In this document: positions 34,913 to 43,669 of the stretch, piece after piece
How positions within the stretch are numbered: position 1 is the first letter of the stretch
How the letters are laid out: each line of letters opens with the position of its first letter
Assembly (NCBI RefSeq): GCF_902859725.1
Contig: NZ_CADIJP010000001.1
Location: forward strand, 124,001-188,000
Length of the DNA stretch: 64,000 nucleotides
Direction: 5' to 3'
Origin: Achromobacter mucicolens
Lineage (GTDB): Bacteria > Pseudomonadota > Gammaproteobacteria > Burkholderiales > Burkholderiaceae_B
The notes under the pieces: model-generated
What the model was told of the DNA's origin: nothing
What the model saw: the letters and a program-made list of their open reading frames with translations, nothing else
Databases searched by the model: none
Position numbers and translations under genes: made by a program

Positions 34913-35947
34913 ATGACGACTGAAAAGAAACAAGGCGCGGCGCTGTCCCTGGCCGACGCGCGCATCCTGATTGCCGGTGCGGCCAGCCTGGTGGGATCGC
35001 ACACGGCCGATGCGCTGCTGGCGGCCGGCGTCAAGGAAGTCATCCTGCTGGATAACTTCGCGTTCGGCACGCCAGAGGCGATCGCGCATCTGCAGGACAA
35101 TCCCCGCGTGAAAGTGGTGCGCGGCGACCTGATGCGCCTGCCCGATCTGCTGACCGCCACCGAGGGCGTGGACGGCGTGCTGCACCTTGCCGCCTACATG
35201 ACGCTGGGATTTGCCCAGACGCCCTGGCAGGCCGTGGACGTGAACATCCGTGGCGCGCAGAACATGCTGGAGGCCTGCCGCGCCAACAAGGTGAAGAAGA
35301 TTGTCTTCGCCTCGTCCAATGCCGTGTATGGCTATGGCACCGGCATTGCGGGCGCGCTGGTCGAGAACGGCCCCTTCCATTCGGTGGGCGCGCCTCCCGC
35401 GGCCATCCTGTATGGCGCGTCCAAGATCATGGGCGAGCAGCTATGCCGCCAGTACTACCAGAAGGCCGGGCTGGACTACGTGGTGCTGCGCTACTCCACG
35501 GTCTACGGCGAACGGCAGCATTACCGCGCCGCCAACTCCCTGTACATCATGGAAACCTACGACCGTGTGCGCAAGGGCGAGCGGCCCGTGCTGCCGGGCG
35601 ACGGCACGGACACCAAGCATTTCGTGCACGTCTCGGACGTGGCGCGCGCCAATGTGGCCGCCTTTGAAAGCGCCGCCACCGATGTCGCGGTGAATGTGTC
35701 GGGGCCCGCGCCCATCACCACCGGTGAACTGGTGCGGCTGGTGCTGGACTACTGCAAGAGCGACCTTCAGCCTGAAATCAAGCCGGATCCGCCCGGCACG
35801 GTGCGCCTGACGTCGGGCGGCGCCTTCCACATCCCGCATGACCTGGCTGGCCAACATATCGGCTGGCAACCTCGGGTCGGCATGGCGGAGGGCGTGAATC
35901 GGCTGCTGGCCTGGCGCGAGGCGCAGGAGGCCGTGCAGACGCCGTAA
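34913..35947 (+). CDS. Extended SDR: NAD-dependent epimerase/dehydratase
   Basis: The 344-residue protein has a Rossmann motif ILIAGAASLVGSHTADALLA, VVRGDLMRLPDL, DGVLHLAAYM, the SSNAVYG serine segment and the catalytic YGASK Tyr-Lys pair, followed by VLRYSTVYGERQHYRAAN. This is the GalE/UDP-sugar-type extended SDR fold. In a catabolic operon with an aldehyde dehydrogenase it may act on a free sugar or sugar acid rather than a nucleotide sugar. It starts six bases after the aldehyde dehydrogenase. Confidence 0.88.
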   Translation: MTTEKKQGAALSLADARILIAGAASLVGSHTADALLAAGVKEVILLDNFAFGTPEAIAHLQDNPRVKVVRGDLMRLPDLLTATEGVDGVLHLAAYMTLGFAQTPWQAVDVNIRGAQNMLEACRANKVKKIVFASSNAVYGYGTGIAGALVENGPFHSVGAPPAAILYGASKIMGEQLCRQYYQKAGLDYVVLRYSTVYGERQHYRAANSLYIMETYDRVRKGERPVLPGDGTDTKHFVHVSDVARANVAAFESAATDVAVNVSGPAPITTGELVRLVLDYCKSDLQPEIKPDPPGTVRLTSGGAFHIPHDLAGQHIGWQPRVGMAEGVNRLLAWREAQEAVQTP

Positions 35948-36037
35948 GGAGGAATGCGCTCACGGTGCCATAGAGCGCCGGGGCGGGCAGTACGTACTTC
36001 AGTAGTCACGATAACGACATCCACAGGAGACAGGACA

Positions 36038-37012
36038 ATGAAGTTGCGCAATTGCATTGCCGGCGTGGCCATCGGCATGGGGCTGGCGTTGGGTGGGGCC
36101 GCGGCGCAGGCAGCGGGCTACCCCGACAAGCCCGTGACGCTGGTGGTGCCGTATCCAGCCGGCGGCGCCACGGACGTCATCGCGCGCCTTATCGCGGAGA
36201 AGCTGCCGGCCGCATGGGGGCAGCAGGTCATCGTCAACAACCGGCCAGGCGCGGGCACCACGGTAGCCGCCGAGCAGGTGGCGCGTTCGCCCGGCGATGG
36301 CTACACCCTCTACATGACGACGGCCGCCCACACCATCAGCGCCAGCCTGTACAAGAAGCTTAACTACGATCCCTTGAAGGATTTCGCGCCGCTGACGCTC
36401 ACGTCCACGATTCCGCTGGTGCTCGTGACCTCGCCCTCGCTGCCGGTCAAGACCCTAGATGATCTGATCAAGTACGGCAAGGCCGCGCCGCAGGGGTTGA
36501 GCCTGGCGTCCACCGGCAACGGCACGCCGCAGCACCTGACGGGCGAACTGTTCAAGGCCAGGACGGGAATCAAGCTGGTCCATGTGCCGTACCGCGGCGA
36601 TGCGCCGATGCTGACCGACCTGATAGGCGGACAGGTGCAGATGGCCTTCGTCACGTTGTCGGCCGCGTTGCCCCACATCCAGTCGGGCAAGCTCAATGCC
36701 ATCGCGTTGGCGCATCCGCGCCGCGTCGAGGCCATCGCGCAGGTCCCGACGATGGCCGAGGCGGGCATGAAGAACTTCGAGGCCGCGACCTGGTTTGGCC
36801 TTTTCGCGCCGGCCAGCATGCCGGACGCCCTGCGCGAAAAGATCTACCAGGATGTCGCCCGCGTCGTGGCCACGCCTGAAATGACCAAGAGGCTGCAGGA
36901 GATGGGCGGCGATGTGAACAACAGCTCGCCCCAGCAGTTCCAGGCCTTCATCAACGACGAGGCGAAGCGGTGGGCCGAGGGCGTCAAGCTCTCCGGCGCA
37001 CAGATCGACTGA
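36038..37012 (+). CDS. Bug/TctC-family substrate-binding protein
   Basis: The 324-residue periplasmic protein has a signal peptide of about 24 residues (MKLRNCIAGVAIGMGLALGG, then AAAQAAG). Family motifs are DKPVTLVVPYPAGGATDVIA, VNNRPGAGTTVAAEQ, SPGDGYTLYM, HVPYRGDAPMLTDLIGGQVQ and SGKLNAIAL. The start at 36038 follows AGGAGACAGG. It lies inside the ALDH-SDR-RraA-dehydrogenase operon, so it probably captures the operon's substrate. No membrane permease is nearby. Confidence 0.93.
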   Translation: MKLRNCIAGVAIGMGLALGGAAAQAAGYPDKPVTLVVPYPAGGATDVIARLIAEKLPAAWGQQVIVNNRPGAGTTVAAEQVARSPGDGYTLYMTTAAHTISASLYKKLNYDPLKDFAPLTLTSTIPLVLVTSPSLPVKTLDDLIKYGKAAPQGLSLASTGNGTPQHLTGELFKARTGIKLVHVPYRGDAPMLTDLIGGQVQMAFVTLSAALPHIQSGKLNAIALAHPRRVEAIAQVPTMAEAGMKNFEAATWFGLFAPASMPDALREKIYQDVARVVATPEMTKRLQEMGGDVNNSSPQQFQAFINDEAKRWAEGVKLSGAQID

Positions 37013-37050
37013 GCGGCCGCACGGTCGATACCGACGGGAGAACCTACTGA

Positions 37051-37728
37051 ATGAGCGACAACGATCAAGAACTGCTGGCGCGCTGCGCCGCCATCGGCAC
37101 CAGCACCTGGGCCGATGCGATGGATACGCTGGGCATTGCCGGCGTGGTGCAGGGCATTGAGCGCCGGGGCGGGCAAGGCCGTATCGCTGGCTTTGCGGTC
37201 ACCGCGCGCCACGTCTGGGGCGGCCTGGGAGACTTTGACCGCGCCGATTTCGCGGTGGGGCGCCTGGTGGCTGCCACAGGCCCCGGGCGCGTGCTGATGG
37301 TGGACGCCGGGGGGACCTGCATTTCCACCTTTGGCGGCATTGCCTCGTTGGCCGCCTCGCGGCGCCAGGCAACCGCTGTCGTCATCGATGGCGCCTGCCG
37401 CGACGTCGATGAAATCCGCGCGACGGGACTGTGGCTGGCGAGCCGCCATGTCACTCCGTTGACCGGCAAGACACGCCTGCGCCTGCAGGCCATGGGAGAA
37501 GCCGTCACCATCGGCGGCGTGCAGGTCGCCGAGGGCGATCTTGTCGTTGGCGACGACACCGGGCTCATCGCCGTGCCGCGCGCGCGGTTGCAGGATGTGC
37601 TGGCGGCGGCAAAGCACGCGCTGGAGGTGGATGAGCGGGTGGAGCGCGGCATTCGGGACGGCCTGTCTTTCGCTGAGGCCGCAGCCGCGGCCAACTACAT
37701 TCCCGCCAGCGCGGGAGGCCGTGCGTGA
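37051..37728 (+). CDS. RraA-like protein (putative HMG/CHA-type aldolase or oxaloacetate decarboxylase)
   Basis: The 225-residue RraA-fold protein has STWADAMDTLGIAGVV at the N-terminus, GRVLMVDAGGT, and the catalytic-type GACRDVDEI. It lacks the [11 protein letters not shown] tail of true CHA aldolases seen at 4.8 kb, so the substrate is different. Proteins of this family cleave 4-hydroxy-2-oxo acids to pyruvate or decarboxylate oxaloacetate. The next gene begins at a GTG overlapping its stop by four bases. Confidence 0.85.
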   Translation: MSDNDQELLARCAAIGTSTWADAMDTLGIAGVVQGIERRGGQGRIAGFAVTARHVWGGLGDFDRADFAVGRLVAATGPGRVLMVDAGGTCISTFGGIASLAASRRQATAVVIDGACRDVDEIRATGLWLASRHVTPLTGKTRLRLQAMGEAVTIGGVQVAEGDLVVGDDTGLIAVPRARLQDVLAAAKHALEVDERVERGIRDGLSFAEAAAAANYIPASAGGRA

Positions 37729-38690
37729 CTGCCCGCTACGAGGTGGTGCAGGTCGCATCGCTGGGCGCCGCGTTCGATGCGCGCCTGGCCGCCCATTACC
37801 GCGTCCTGCAGGCATGGCGGGAACCGCGGGGCCTCGCGGCATTTGGCGAAGAATTGGCGGAGCCGCGGGTTGCGGTGACGTCTGTCCGGCATGGCTTCAC
37901 GCAGCCGATGTTCGACGCGTTGCCGAATCTGCAGGCCGTGTGCAGCTGGGGGGTGGGTTACGACACCCTGGACTTGCGCGCCGCCGCCAACCGGCGCATC
38001 GGGATCAGCGTCACTCCCGACGTGCTGGACGACTGCGTCGCCGATCTGGCTTGGGCGCTGATGCTTTCGGCGGCCCGGCGTACCGCCGTGGGCGATCGCT
38101 ACGTGAAGACGGGCCAGTGGCGCGCCATTGGGCAATTTCCGGTTGCGACCCGGGTATCGGGCAAGCGGCTTGGCATCCTGGGACTTGGCCGCATCGGTGA
38201 AGCGATCGCCCGCCGGGGCGCGGGCTTCGACATGCAGGTGCGCTATCACAATCGAAGCCCCAGGCCGCAGTCGCCATACCCCTATGAAGCATCACTGGTG
38301 GACCTGGCCGCGTGGGCCGACTTTCTGGTGGTGGCTTGCGTGGGCGGGGCCGCCACGCGGCATCTGGTCGATGCGCCCGTCATTCGCGCGCTGGGCCCGC
38401 GGGGGATTCTGGTCAACATCGCGCGCGGCAGCGTCGTGGACCAGGCGGCGGCGCTGGCTGCGTTGCGCTCGGGCGAGCTGGGCGGCGCCGGGCTGGATGT
38501 GCTTGAGCAGGAGCCCACCGATGCCGCCGATTTTGCCGATCTGGACCAGGTTTCCCTGATGCCGCATGCGGGCAGCGCCACGCACGAGACGCGGGCCGCG
38601 ATGGCAGATCTGGTTTTCGATAATGTTGCAGCGTTCCTGCGCAGCGGCGCGCTGCTCACGCCGATCGCCGACCGGGAGATGCAGGCATGA
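37725..38690 (+). CDS. NAD(P)-dependent D-2-hydroxyacid dehydrogenase
   Basis: The 321-residue protein contains VSGKRLGILGLGRIGEAIAR (dinucleotide fold), the catalytic Arg in VNIARGSVVD, Glu in LDVLEQEPTD and His in MPHAGSATHET. It resembles the glyoxylate/hydroxypyruvate reductase group and probably interconverts a 2-keto acid and its D-2-hydroxy acid. GTG at 37725 is the start because GGGAGG precedes it by six bases and it overlaps the RraA stop (GTGA). The next gene overlaps by four bases as well. Confidence 0.9.
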   Translation: MTARYEVVQVASLGAAFDARLAAHYRVLQAWREPRGLAAFGEELAEPRVAVTSVRHGFTQPMFDALPNLQAVCSWGVGYDTLDLRAAANRRIGISVTPDVLDDCVADLAWALMLSAARRTAVGDRYVKTGQWRAIGQFPVATRVSGKRLGILGLGRIGEAIARRGAGFDMQVRYHNRSPRPQSPYPYEASLVDLAAWADFLVVACVGGAATRHLVDAPVIRALGPRGILVNIARGSVVDQAAALAALRSGELGGAGLDVLEQEPTDAADFADLDQVSLMPHAGSATHETRAAMADLVFDNVAAFLRSGALLTPIADREMQA

Positions 38691-40108
38691 CCCCGGCTGC
38701 GCTGCGGGCGGCGTTGACTGCCTGCCTGGGCGAGGCGAACGTGCTGACGGGCGCGGAGGCCCAGCCCTATTTGACCGATTGGCGCCAGGCCGTGACGGGC
38801 CGGGCCATGGCGGTGTTGCGGCCGGGCGATACCGGCGAAGTCGCGCAAGTCGTGCGTCTGTGCGCGGCAGCCGGAGTTCCGATCGTCCCGCAAGGCGGCA
38901 ACACCGGACAGGTGGCGGCCGCCACGCCGGACGTCAGCGGTTCTGCCGTGGTGCTGTCGCTGGCGCGCATGAACCGGGTGCGCGCCCTGGATCTGGACAA
39001 CGACACCATCACGGTTGAAGCGGGTTGTGTGCTGCAGGCGGTGCAGGCGTCCGCCCGCCAGGCGGGCCGGCTCTTTCCGCTATCGCTGGGGGCGCAAGGA
39101 AGCTGCACCATTGGCGGCAATCTGGCCACCAACGCTGGCGGCACGCAGGTGCTGCGTTACGGGAACGCGCGCGAGCTTGCGTTGGGACTGGAGGTCGTCA
39201 CCCCGCAGGGCGAGATCTGGCATGGCCTGCGCGGCCTGCGCAAGGACAACACGGGCTACGACTTGCGCGATCTGTACATCGGCAGCGAGGGCACGTTGGG
39301 CATCATCACCGCGGCGGTGCTCAAAGTGTTTCCGTTGCCGGTCGCGCAGCGAACCGCGCTGATCGCGGTCGCCAGCCTTGAGCAGGCCCTGCAACTGCTG
39401 CAACGCGCACGCGCGGGCTTCGGCGCCGGACTGACCGCATTTGAAGTGATGTCGGCGGCGTGCCTGCGTGACGTGGTCCAGGCTTTCCCGCAGCAGCGCC
39501 TGCCATTCGCCGATCTGCCCGCGGACGCATGGTGCGCGCTGCTGGAGCTATCGGACAGCGAGGACGAAACGCACGCGCAGACGCGGCTGGAAGCCGTGCT
39601 GGCGGCCGCGCTGGAGGCCGGCGAGGCGCTGGATGCGGCAGTGTCGGTGTCCGGCTCGCAAAGCGCCGCATTCTGGCACCTGCGCGAGAGCATCACCCTG
39701 GCACTGGCCAAGGCCAGCGCGTGTGTCAAACATGACATCTCGCTGCCCGCCTCACGCATCCCTGCCTTTGTGCGGGCCACCGACCACGCCTTGGCCACGG
39801 CGTTTCCCGGCGTGCGCATGCGCGTGTTCGGTCATCTGGGCGACGGCAATCTGCATTACAACCTGCTGCCGCCGCAGGGCGTGCCGGAGTCGGCGATCCA
39901 GCAGCTCGTCCACGACCGCGTGCACGAGGCCGGCGGGTCTATCAGCGCCGAGCAGGGGATCGGCCAACGCCGGGTGCTCGACCTGGAGCGATACAAGAGT
40001 CCGGTGGAACTGGACCTGATGCGACGCATCAAGCATGCCCTGGACCCGCAAGGGCTGATGAATCCCGGCAAGGTGCTGTCCGCCTCGGCAGATCGCGCCT
40101 TGGCGTAG
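38687..40108 (+). CDS. FAD-linked D-2-hydroxyacid dehydrogenase (D-lactate/D-2-hydroxyglutarate type)
   Basis: The 473-residue flavoprotein has the PCMH-type FAD domain (VPIVPQGGNTGQVAAATPD, IGGNLATNAGGTQVLRYG, IGSEGTLGIITAAVLKVFP). The C-terminal substrate cap includes the metal-binding GHLGDGNLHYNLLP and ISAEQGIGQRR. Relatives oxidise D-lactate or D-2-hydroxyglutarate and pass electrons to quinone or ETF. It overlaps the NAD-linked dehydrogenase by four bases, suggesting that the two act on the same D-2-hydroxy acid in sequence. Confidence 0.92.
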   Translation: MTPAALRAALTACLGEANVLTGAEAQPYLTDWRQAVTGRAMAVLRPGDTGEVAQVVRLCAAAGVPIVPQGGNTGQVAAATPDVSGSAVVLSLARMNRVRALDLDNDTITVEAGCVLQAVQASARQAGRLFPLSLGAQGSCTIGGNLATNAGGTQVLRYGNARELALGLEVVTPQGEIWHGLRGLRKDNTGYDLRDLYIGSEGTLGIITAAVLKVFPLPVAQRTALIAVASLEQALQLLQRARAGFGAGLTAFEVMSAACLRDVVQAFPQQRLPFADLPADAWCALLELSDSEDETHAQTRLEAVLAAALEAGEALDAAVSVSGSQSAAFWHLRESITLALAKASACVKHDISLPASRIPAFVRATDHALATAFPGVRMRVFGHLGDGNLHYNLLPPQGVPESAIQQLVHDRVHEAGGSISAEQGIGQRRVLDLERYKSPVELDLMRRIKHALDPQGLMNPGKVLSASADRALA

Positions 40109-40180
40109 CGCGCCACGACGGCGCACACCATTTCAAAGACGGCCTTCCGGCCCAATGACATAACAACTGGAGACAAGAAA

Positions 40181-41140
40181 ATGTTGCTTATGAGCAAGAC
40201 CCTCGTGCGCGCCGCGCTGTCCGTTGCCGGCCTTTGCGCCGCTTTGCCGGCATGGGCCTGGCCTGACCGGCCCATCGAACTGGTGGTCGGGTTTGCGCCC
40301 GGTGGCGGCACCGACCTGACGGCCCGTGCCTTGGCCGTCTTCCTGGAAAAGGAACTGGGCACGACCGTCGTTGTCCAGAACAAGCCGGGCGCGTCCAGCG
40401 CGATCGCCCTGTCCTACGTGGCGCGCGCCAAGCCGGACGGCTACACGCTGGCAATGACGAACATGCCGGGGCTGGTGTCGCTGCCGATCGAGCGTCAGGC
40501 GGGCTTCACCGGGGATGACTTCACGTACCTGGCCAACCTGGTCCGCGACCCCAGCGCGTTCAGCGTGGCCAGCGACAGCCCATACAAGACCTTGCAGGCG
40601 TTGATCGCTGCCGCCAAGGAACGGCCGGATGCGGTGAGTTATGGATCGACGGGCGTGGGCACCGACGATCATCTGGCGCTGGTGTTGTTCCAGGCGCAGA
40701 CGGGCACCAAGCTCAATCACGTTCCGTATAACGGCGCGGGCCCGTTGCGCAGCTCGGTGCTGGGGGGGCATACCGTCATTGGCGGCCTGAATCTGGGCGA
40801 GGTCATGCCCTACAACGGCAAGAATATGCGGGTGTTGGCGCAGGCGAGCGAAAAGCGCTCGCCGCTGGGCCCGGATGTGCCCACGTTCAAGGAATTGGGC
40901 GTGAACCTGGTGTTTGCCTCGGAACGCGGCATCGTCGGGCCCAAGGGCCTGCCCGCCGACGTGTCGGAAAAACTGCGGCAGGCGCTGGGCAAGGTGGCGG
41001 CCAATCCGGCGTTCCAGACCCAGATGAAGCAGCAGTTCACGGAAATGGACTACGTGGACGGGCCGCAGTGGCAGGAGCGCCTGAAGGGCGACGATGCGCG
41101 CCTGCGGCAGATCTGGGCCCAGACGCCCTGGGTGGAGTAG
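40181..41140 (+). CDS. Bug/TctC-family substrate-binding protein (second in this operon)
   Basis: The 319-residue protein has a signal peptide ending LPAWAW (about residue 25). Motifs are DRPIELVVGFAPGGGTDLT, VQNKPGASSAIA, KPDGYTLAM, HVPYNGAGPLRSSVLGGHT and a C-terminal QIWAQTPWVE. The VVGFAPGGGTD opening differs from the VVPYPAGGATD of the other Bug in the operon, so the ligand may differ too. The start at 40181 follows GGAGA. It closes the operon; a convergent GST gene follows. Confidence 0.92.
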   Translation: MLLMSKTLVRAALSVAGLCAALPAWAWPDRPIELVVGFAPGGGTDLTARALAVFLEKELGTTVVVQNKPGASSAIALSYVARAKPDGYTLAMTNMPGLVSLPIERQAGFTGDDFTYLANLVRDPSAFSVASDSPYKTLQALIAAAKERPDAVSYGSTGVGTDDHLALVLFQAQTGTKLNHVPYNGAGPLRSSVLGGHTVIGGLNLGEVMPYNGKNMRVLAQASEKRSPLGPDVPTFKELGVNLVFASERGIVGPKGLPADVSEKLRQALGKVAANPAFQTQMKQQFTEMDYVDGPQWQERLKGDDARLRQIWAQTPWVE

Positions 41141-41149
41141 CCTGCGCGA

Positions 41150-41773
41150 TTACGCCAGCGGCAAGGTCAGCACGCCTTGCGGGGCCGGGCGCATCATGAC
41201 TCGCCGATACCACGCCGATAGCGCAGGGGTATCGGGCCGTTCAATCGGCATGGCGAGCCATCGATGCGCGGCCGCGACCAGCGCGATGTCACCCATCGTG
41301 AGATGACGGCCCACGATGAACTCGCGGCCTTGCAGGGCCTGGTCCAGGATCAGGGCGCGCGCGTTCGAGCGCTGCACGGATTTCTCGATGGCGGCCTTGT
41401 CGCGCTTGTCTTCGGGCGTGCGGATCAGGCCCAGAAATGCCGGCACCATGGCCGGCTGCCATTCGGTCGCCTGCCAGTCCATCCAGCGGTCGGCGTCGGC
41501 GCGCAGGCAGACATCTTCAGGCCACAGCGTGCCCACGCCGTAGCGTGCCGCCAGGTAGCGCACGATGGCATTGGACTCCCAAAGGATGAAGCCGCCGTCG
41601 TCGATGACCGGCACCAGGCGGTTGGGATTGAGCTTTGCCGCGTAATCGTCGGTGTCGACCACGCCGTAGGGGCCGCCTGCCTGGACAAAGGTGTGCGGCA
41701 GCGCCAGCTCGCGTACGGCCAGCATTACTTTTTGAACGTTGACGGATGTCAGGCGTCCCCAGATCTTCAACAT
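41150..41773 (-). CDS. Glutathione S-transferase family protein
   Basis: The 207-residue protein starts MLKIWGRLTSVNVQKVMLAV (thioredoxin-like N-domain, with Ser/Asn near the glutathione site). The cis-Pro RLVPVIDDGG and ILWESNAIVRYLAARYG follow, then an alpha-helical C-domain with MGDIALVAAAHRW. The ATG at 41773 with an upstream AAGGAT is preferred to a TTG five codons earlier. Substrate unknown. The gene lies 18 bases after ampD on the same strand. Confidence 0.9.
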   Translation of the reverse strand: MLKIWGRLTSVNVQKVMLAVRELALPHTFVQAGGPYGVVDTDDYAAKLNPNRLVPVIDDGGFILWESNAIVRYLAARYGVGTLWPEDVCLRADADRWMDWQATEWQPAMVPAFLGLIRTPEDKRDKAAIEKSVQRSNARALILDQALQGREFIVGRHLTMGDIALVAAAHRWLAMPIERPDTPALSAWYRRVMMRPAPQGVLTLPLA

Positions 41774-41791
41774 AGCCAATCCTTTCAAGGG

Positions 41792-42403
41792 TCAGGGCGG
41801 CGGCAGGTGCCGCCGCGCAAAGCCGCTGTCGCGCCCGAAGCGCGTCCAGTCGAATGCCGGCCCGGGGTCGGTCTTGCGCCCCGGGGCGATATGCTCGTGT
41901 CCCTGGGCGGCGACCAGGGGATAGCGCGCGCGCAGCGTGTGGGTCAGCTTGCGTAGCGACGCGTATTGCTCGTCAGTGTAGGGCAGCGTGTCCGTGCCTT
42001 CCAGTTCGATGCCGAGGGAAAAATCGTTGCAGCGCTCGCGTCCTGCAAAGCGCGACACGCCGGCGTGCCAGGCGCGCCGGTCCGTGGAGACGAATTGCAT
42101 GATGCCGCCGTCGCGGCGAATGAAAAAGTGCGCGGACACGCGCAACCCGCGCAGGCGTTCCAGCCAGGGATGCGAGCCGTAGTCGAGCGTGTTCAGGAAC
42201 AGGCCCGCGACTTCGGGGCCGCCGAACTTGCCCGGCGGCAGGCTGATGTTGTGCAGGACCAGCAGCGAGACCTGCGCGCCCGCGGGGCGCGTGTCGCAGT
42301 TGGGCGAGCGCAAGAGGGAAACGCCCGGAGCCGGCGCCAGCCAGCCATGTCGATCCAGGAGCAAAGGCATAGGGAGGGAGCGAGTGAGGATTCCGGCACC
42401 CAT
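41792..42403 (-). CDS. ampD: 1,6-anhydro-N-acetylmuramyl-L-alanine amidase AmpD
   Basis: The 203-residue amidase_2-family protein has zinc ligands in LLVLHNISLPPG, in SAHFFIRRDGGIMQFV context, and in GHEHIAPGRKTDPGPAFDW. SPNCDTRP at the N-terminus and the GPAFDWTRF end are the AmpD signature. It recycles cell-wall muropeptides in the cytoplasm and so influences AmpC beta-lactamase induction where AmpR is present. Two starts are possible (42403 and 42370); neither has a clear ribosome site. Confidence 0.93.
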   Translation of the reverse strand: MGAGILTRSLPMPLLLDRHGWLAPAPGVSLLRSPNCDTRPAGAQVSLLVLHNISLPPGKFGGPEVAGLFLNTLDYGSHPWLERLRGLRVSAHFFIRRDGGIMQFVSTDRRAWHAGVSRFAGRERCNDFSLGIELEGTDTLPYTDEQYASLRKLTHTLRARYPLVAAQGHEHIAPGRKTDPGPAFDWTRFGRDSGFARRHLPPP

Positions 42404-42463
42404 TATGCCGTGGGCCCGCCGATTGCCCTATCCGGCCACTTGGCCCGCCCAGAGGACTGGGGA

Positions 42464-42718
42464 TCAGCGCTTGGCCGGGCCTAGGCGCGCGTGGTCGGCG
42501 CTGCACCAGGTCTGGCCGTTCTGCAGCAAGGCCTCGGAGCGGGGCAGATGGATGCCGCAATGGGCACAGCGCACCATGGATTCCAGGGTCGGCGGGGCCG
42601 CGTCGGCCTGCGCCTTTTTCTTCGGGCCGGCCTGCCGCTGGGCGGCCATGCGGCCGGCGACGCGGGCAACAAACAGGACCAGGATGATCAGAACGATCCA
42701 GAAAAGCAACTTGCCCAC
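42464..42718 (-). CDS. PP0621-family small membrane protein
   Basis: The 84-residue protein has an N-terminal membrane helix (LLFWIVLIILVLFVARVAG), a basic linker and a small cysteine/histidine cluster (VRCAHCGIHLPRSEAL, then TWCSADH) that could bind zinc. This is the PP0621 pattern. The start is a GTG at 42718, one base after the stop of the CcsA-like gene, with GAGG five bases upstream, so it is translationally coupled to it. Function unknown. Confidence 0.85.
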   Translation of the reverse strand: MGKLLFWIVLIILVLFVARVAGRMAAQRQAGPKKKAQADAAPPTLESMVRCAHCGIHLPRSEALLQNGQTWCSADHARLGPAKR

Positions 42719-42719
42719 G

Positions 42720-43562
42720 TCAGCCTCGATGCAGAATCATTTCCAGCACGAACCGGCTGCCGGTGTAGGCCAGAATCAAAAAACCGAAACCCGTCAGGGT
42801 CCAGCGCAGGGCGACGCGGCCGCGCCAGCCCCAGATGTGCCGCCCGGCCAGCAGCACCCCGAAGGTCAGCCAGGACAGCAGCGTGAAAACGGTCTTGTGG
42901 TCGAACGGGAGGATCTTGCCGGTCAGCTTCATGGAGGCGATCGAGCCCGACCCCACCGCCAGCGTCAGTACGACGAACCCGATCCAGATGATGCGGAAAA
43001 GCAGTTGCTCCTGCACCAGCAGCGGCGGCTGTGAATCGAGCACGCGCCCGATGATGCTGCGCTCGGCCGGCGCGTCCAGGGGCCGGTGCAGGTGGCGGTC
43101 CAGGAGCGCCATCATCATGGCGTGCAGGGCCGCGATGGTGATGAGCCCGTAGGCCGCCAGGGCGATCAGGAGGTGCACGCGCAGCCAGGCGTCGTTCGCA
43201 TGCGGCACGAACTGCCCTTGCGGGAAGATGGCGGCAAGCCCGCTGGCGATGGCGGCGGCGGGCAGCAGCAGCAACTGCAGGCCGTCAATGCGCACGAGCA
43301 GGCTTTCCACCCAGAACACCACCATGCCCAGCCAGACGGCGGCGGACAGGGCAAGCGCCCATCCGATGAACAGATGCTGGGCGCCCAGCATCGATTGTTG
43401 CAGCCCGATTCCATGGAGAACCAGGGCGCCCAGCAGGCACAGACGGGCAATTTTGCCGGTCTGTTCCACTTCCTTGGCGCCGGCCAGGCGGATCCAGAGC
43501 GACCCCCCGAGCACTGCGTACGCCAAGGCAGCCGCTGTGTGAAATACAATGCCTAGTGACAT
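42720..43562 (-). CDS. CcsA/YpjD-like cytochrome c assembly family membrane protein
   Basis: The 280-residue protein has about eight hydrophobic helices. Family features include LALSAAVWLGMVVFWVESLL, HVLLIALAAYG-like LRVHLLIALAAYGLITIAAL, FDHKTVFTLLSWLTFGVLL and GRHIWGWRGRVALRWTL, with conserved histidines that in CcsA handle haem. The ATG at 43562 gives the normal start. It is divergent from ffh, the common arrangement for the YpjD gene. A direct role in cytochrome assembly is unproven. Confidence 0.85.
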   Translation of the reverse strand: MSLGIVFHTAAALAYAVLGGSLWIRLAGAKEVEQTGKIARLCLLGALVLHGIGLQQSMLGAQHLFIGWALALSAAVWLGMVVFWVESLLVRIDGLQLLLLPAAAIASGLAAIFPQGQFVPHANDAWLRVHLLIALAAYGLITIAALHAMMMALLDRHLHRPLDAPAERSIIGRVLDSQPPLLVQEQLLFRIIWIGFVVLTLAVGSGSIASMKLTGKILPFDHKTVFTLLSWLTFGVLLAGRHIWGWRGRVALRWTLTGFGFLILAYTGSRFVLEMILHRG

Positions 43563-43669
43563 AGAAACCGTTGTCTGGATGGGGCCTTTGGGGTGCACGT
43601 CACCCGAAAGCGCAGAATCCGCGCCTGCGGCCACCGTTCAATCGACTAGTTTAAGCGGAAACGCCTCTC

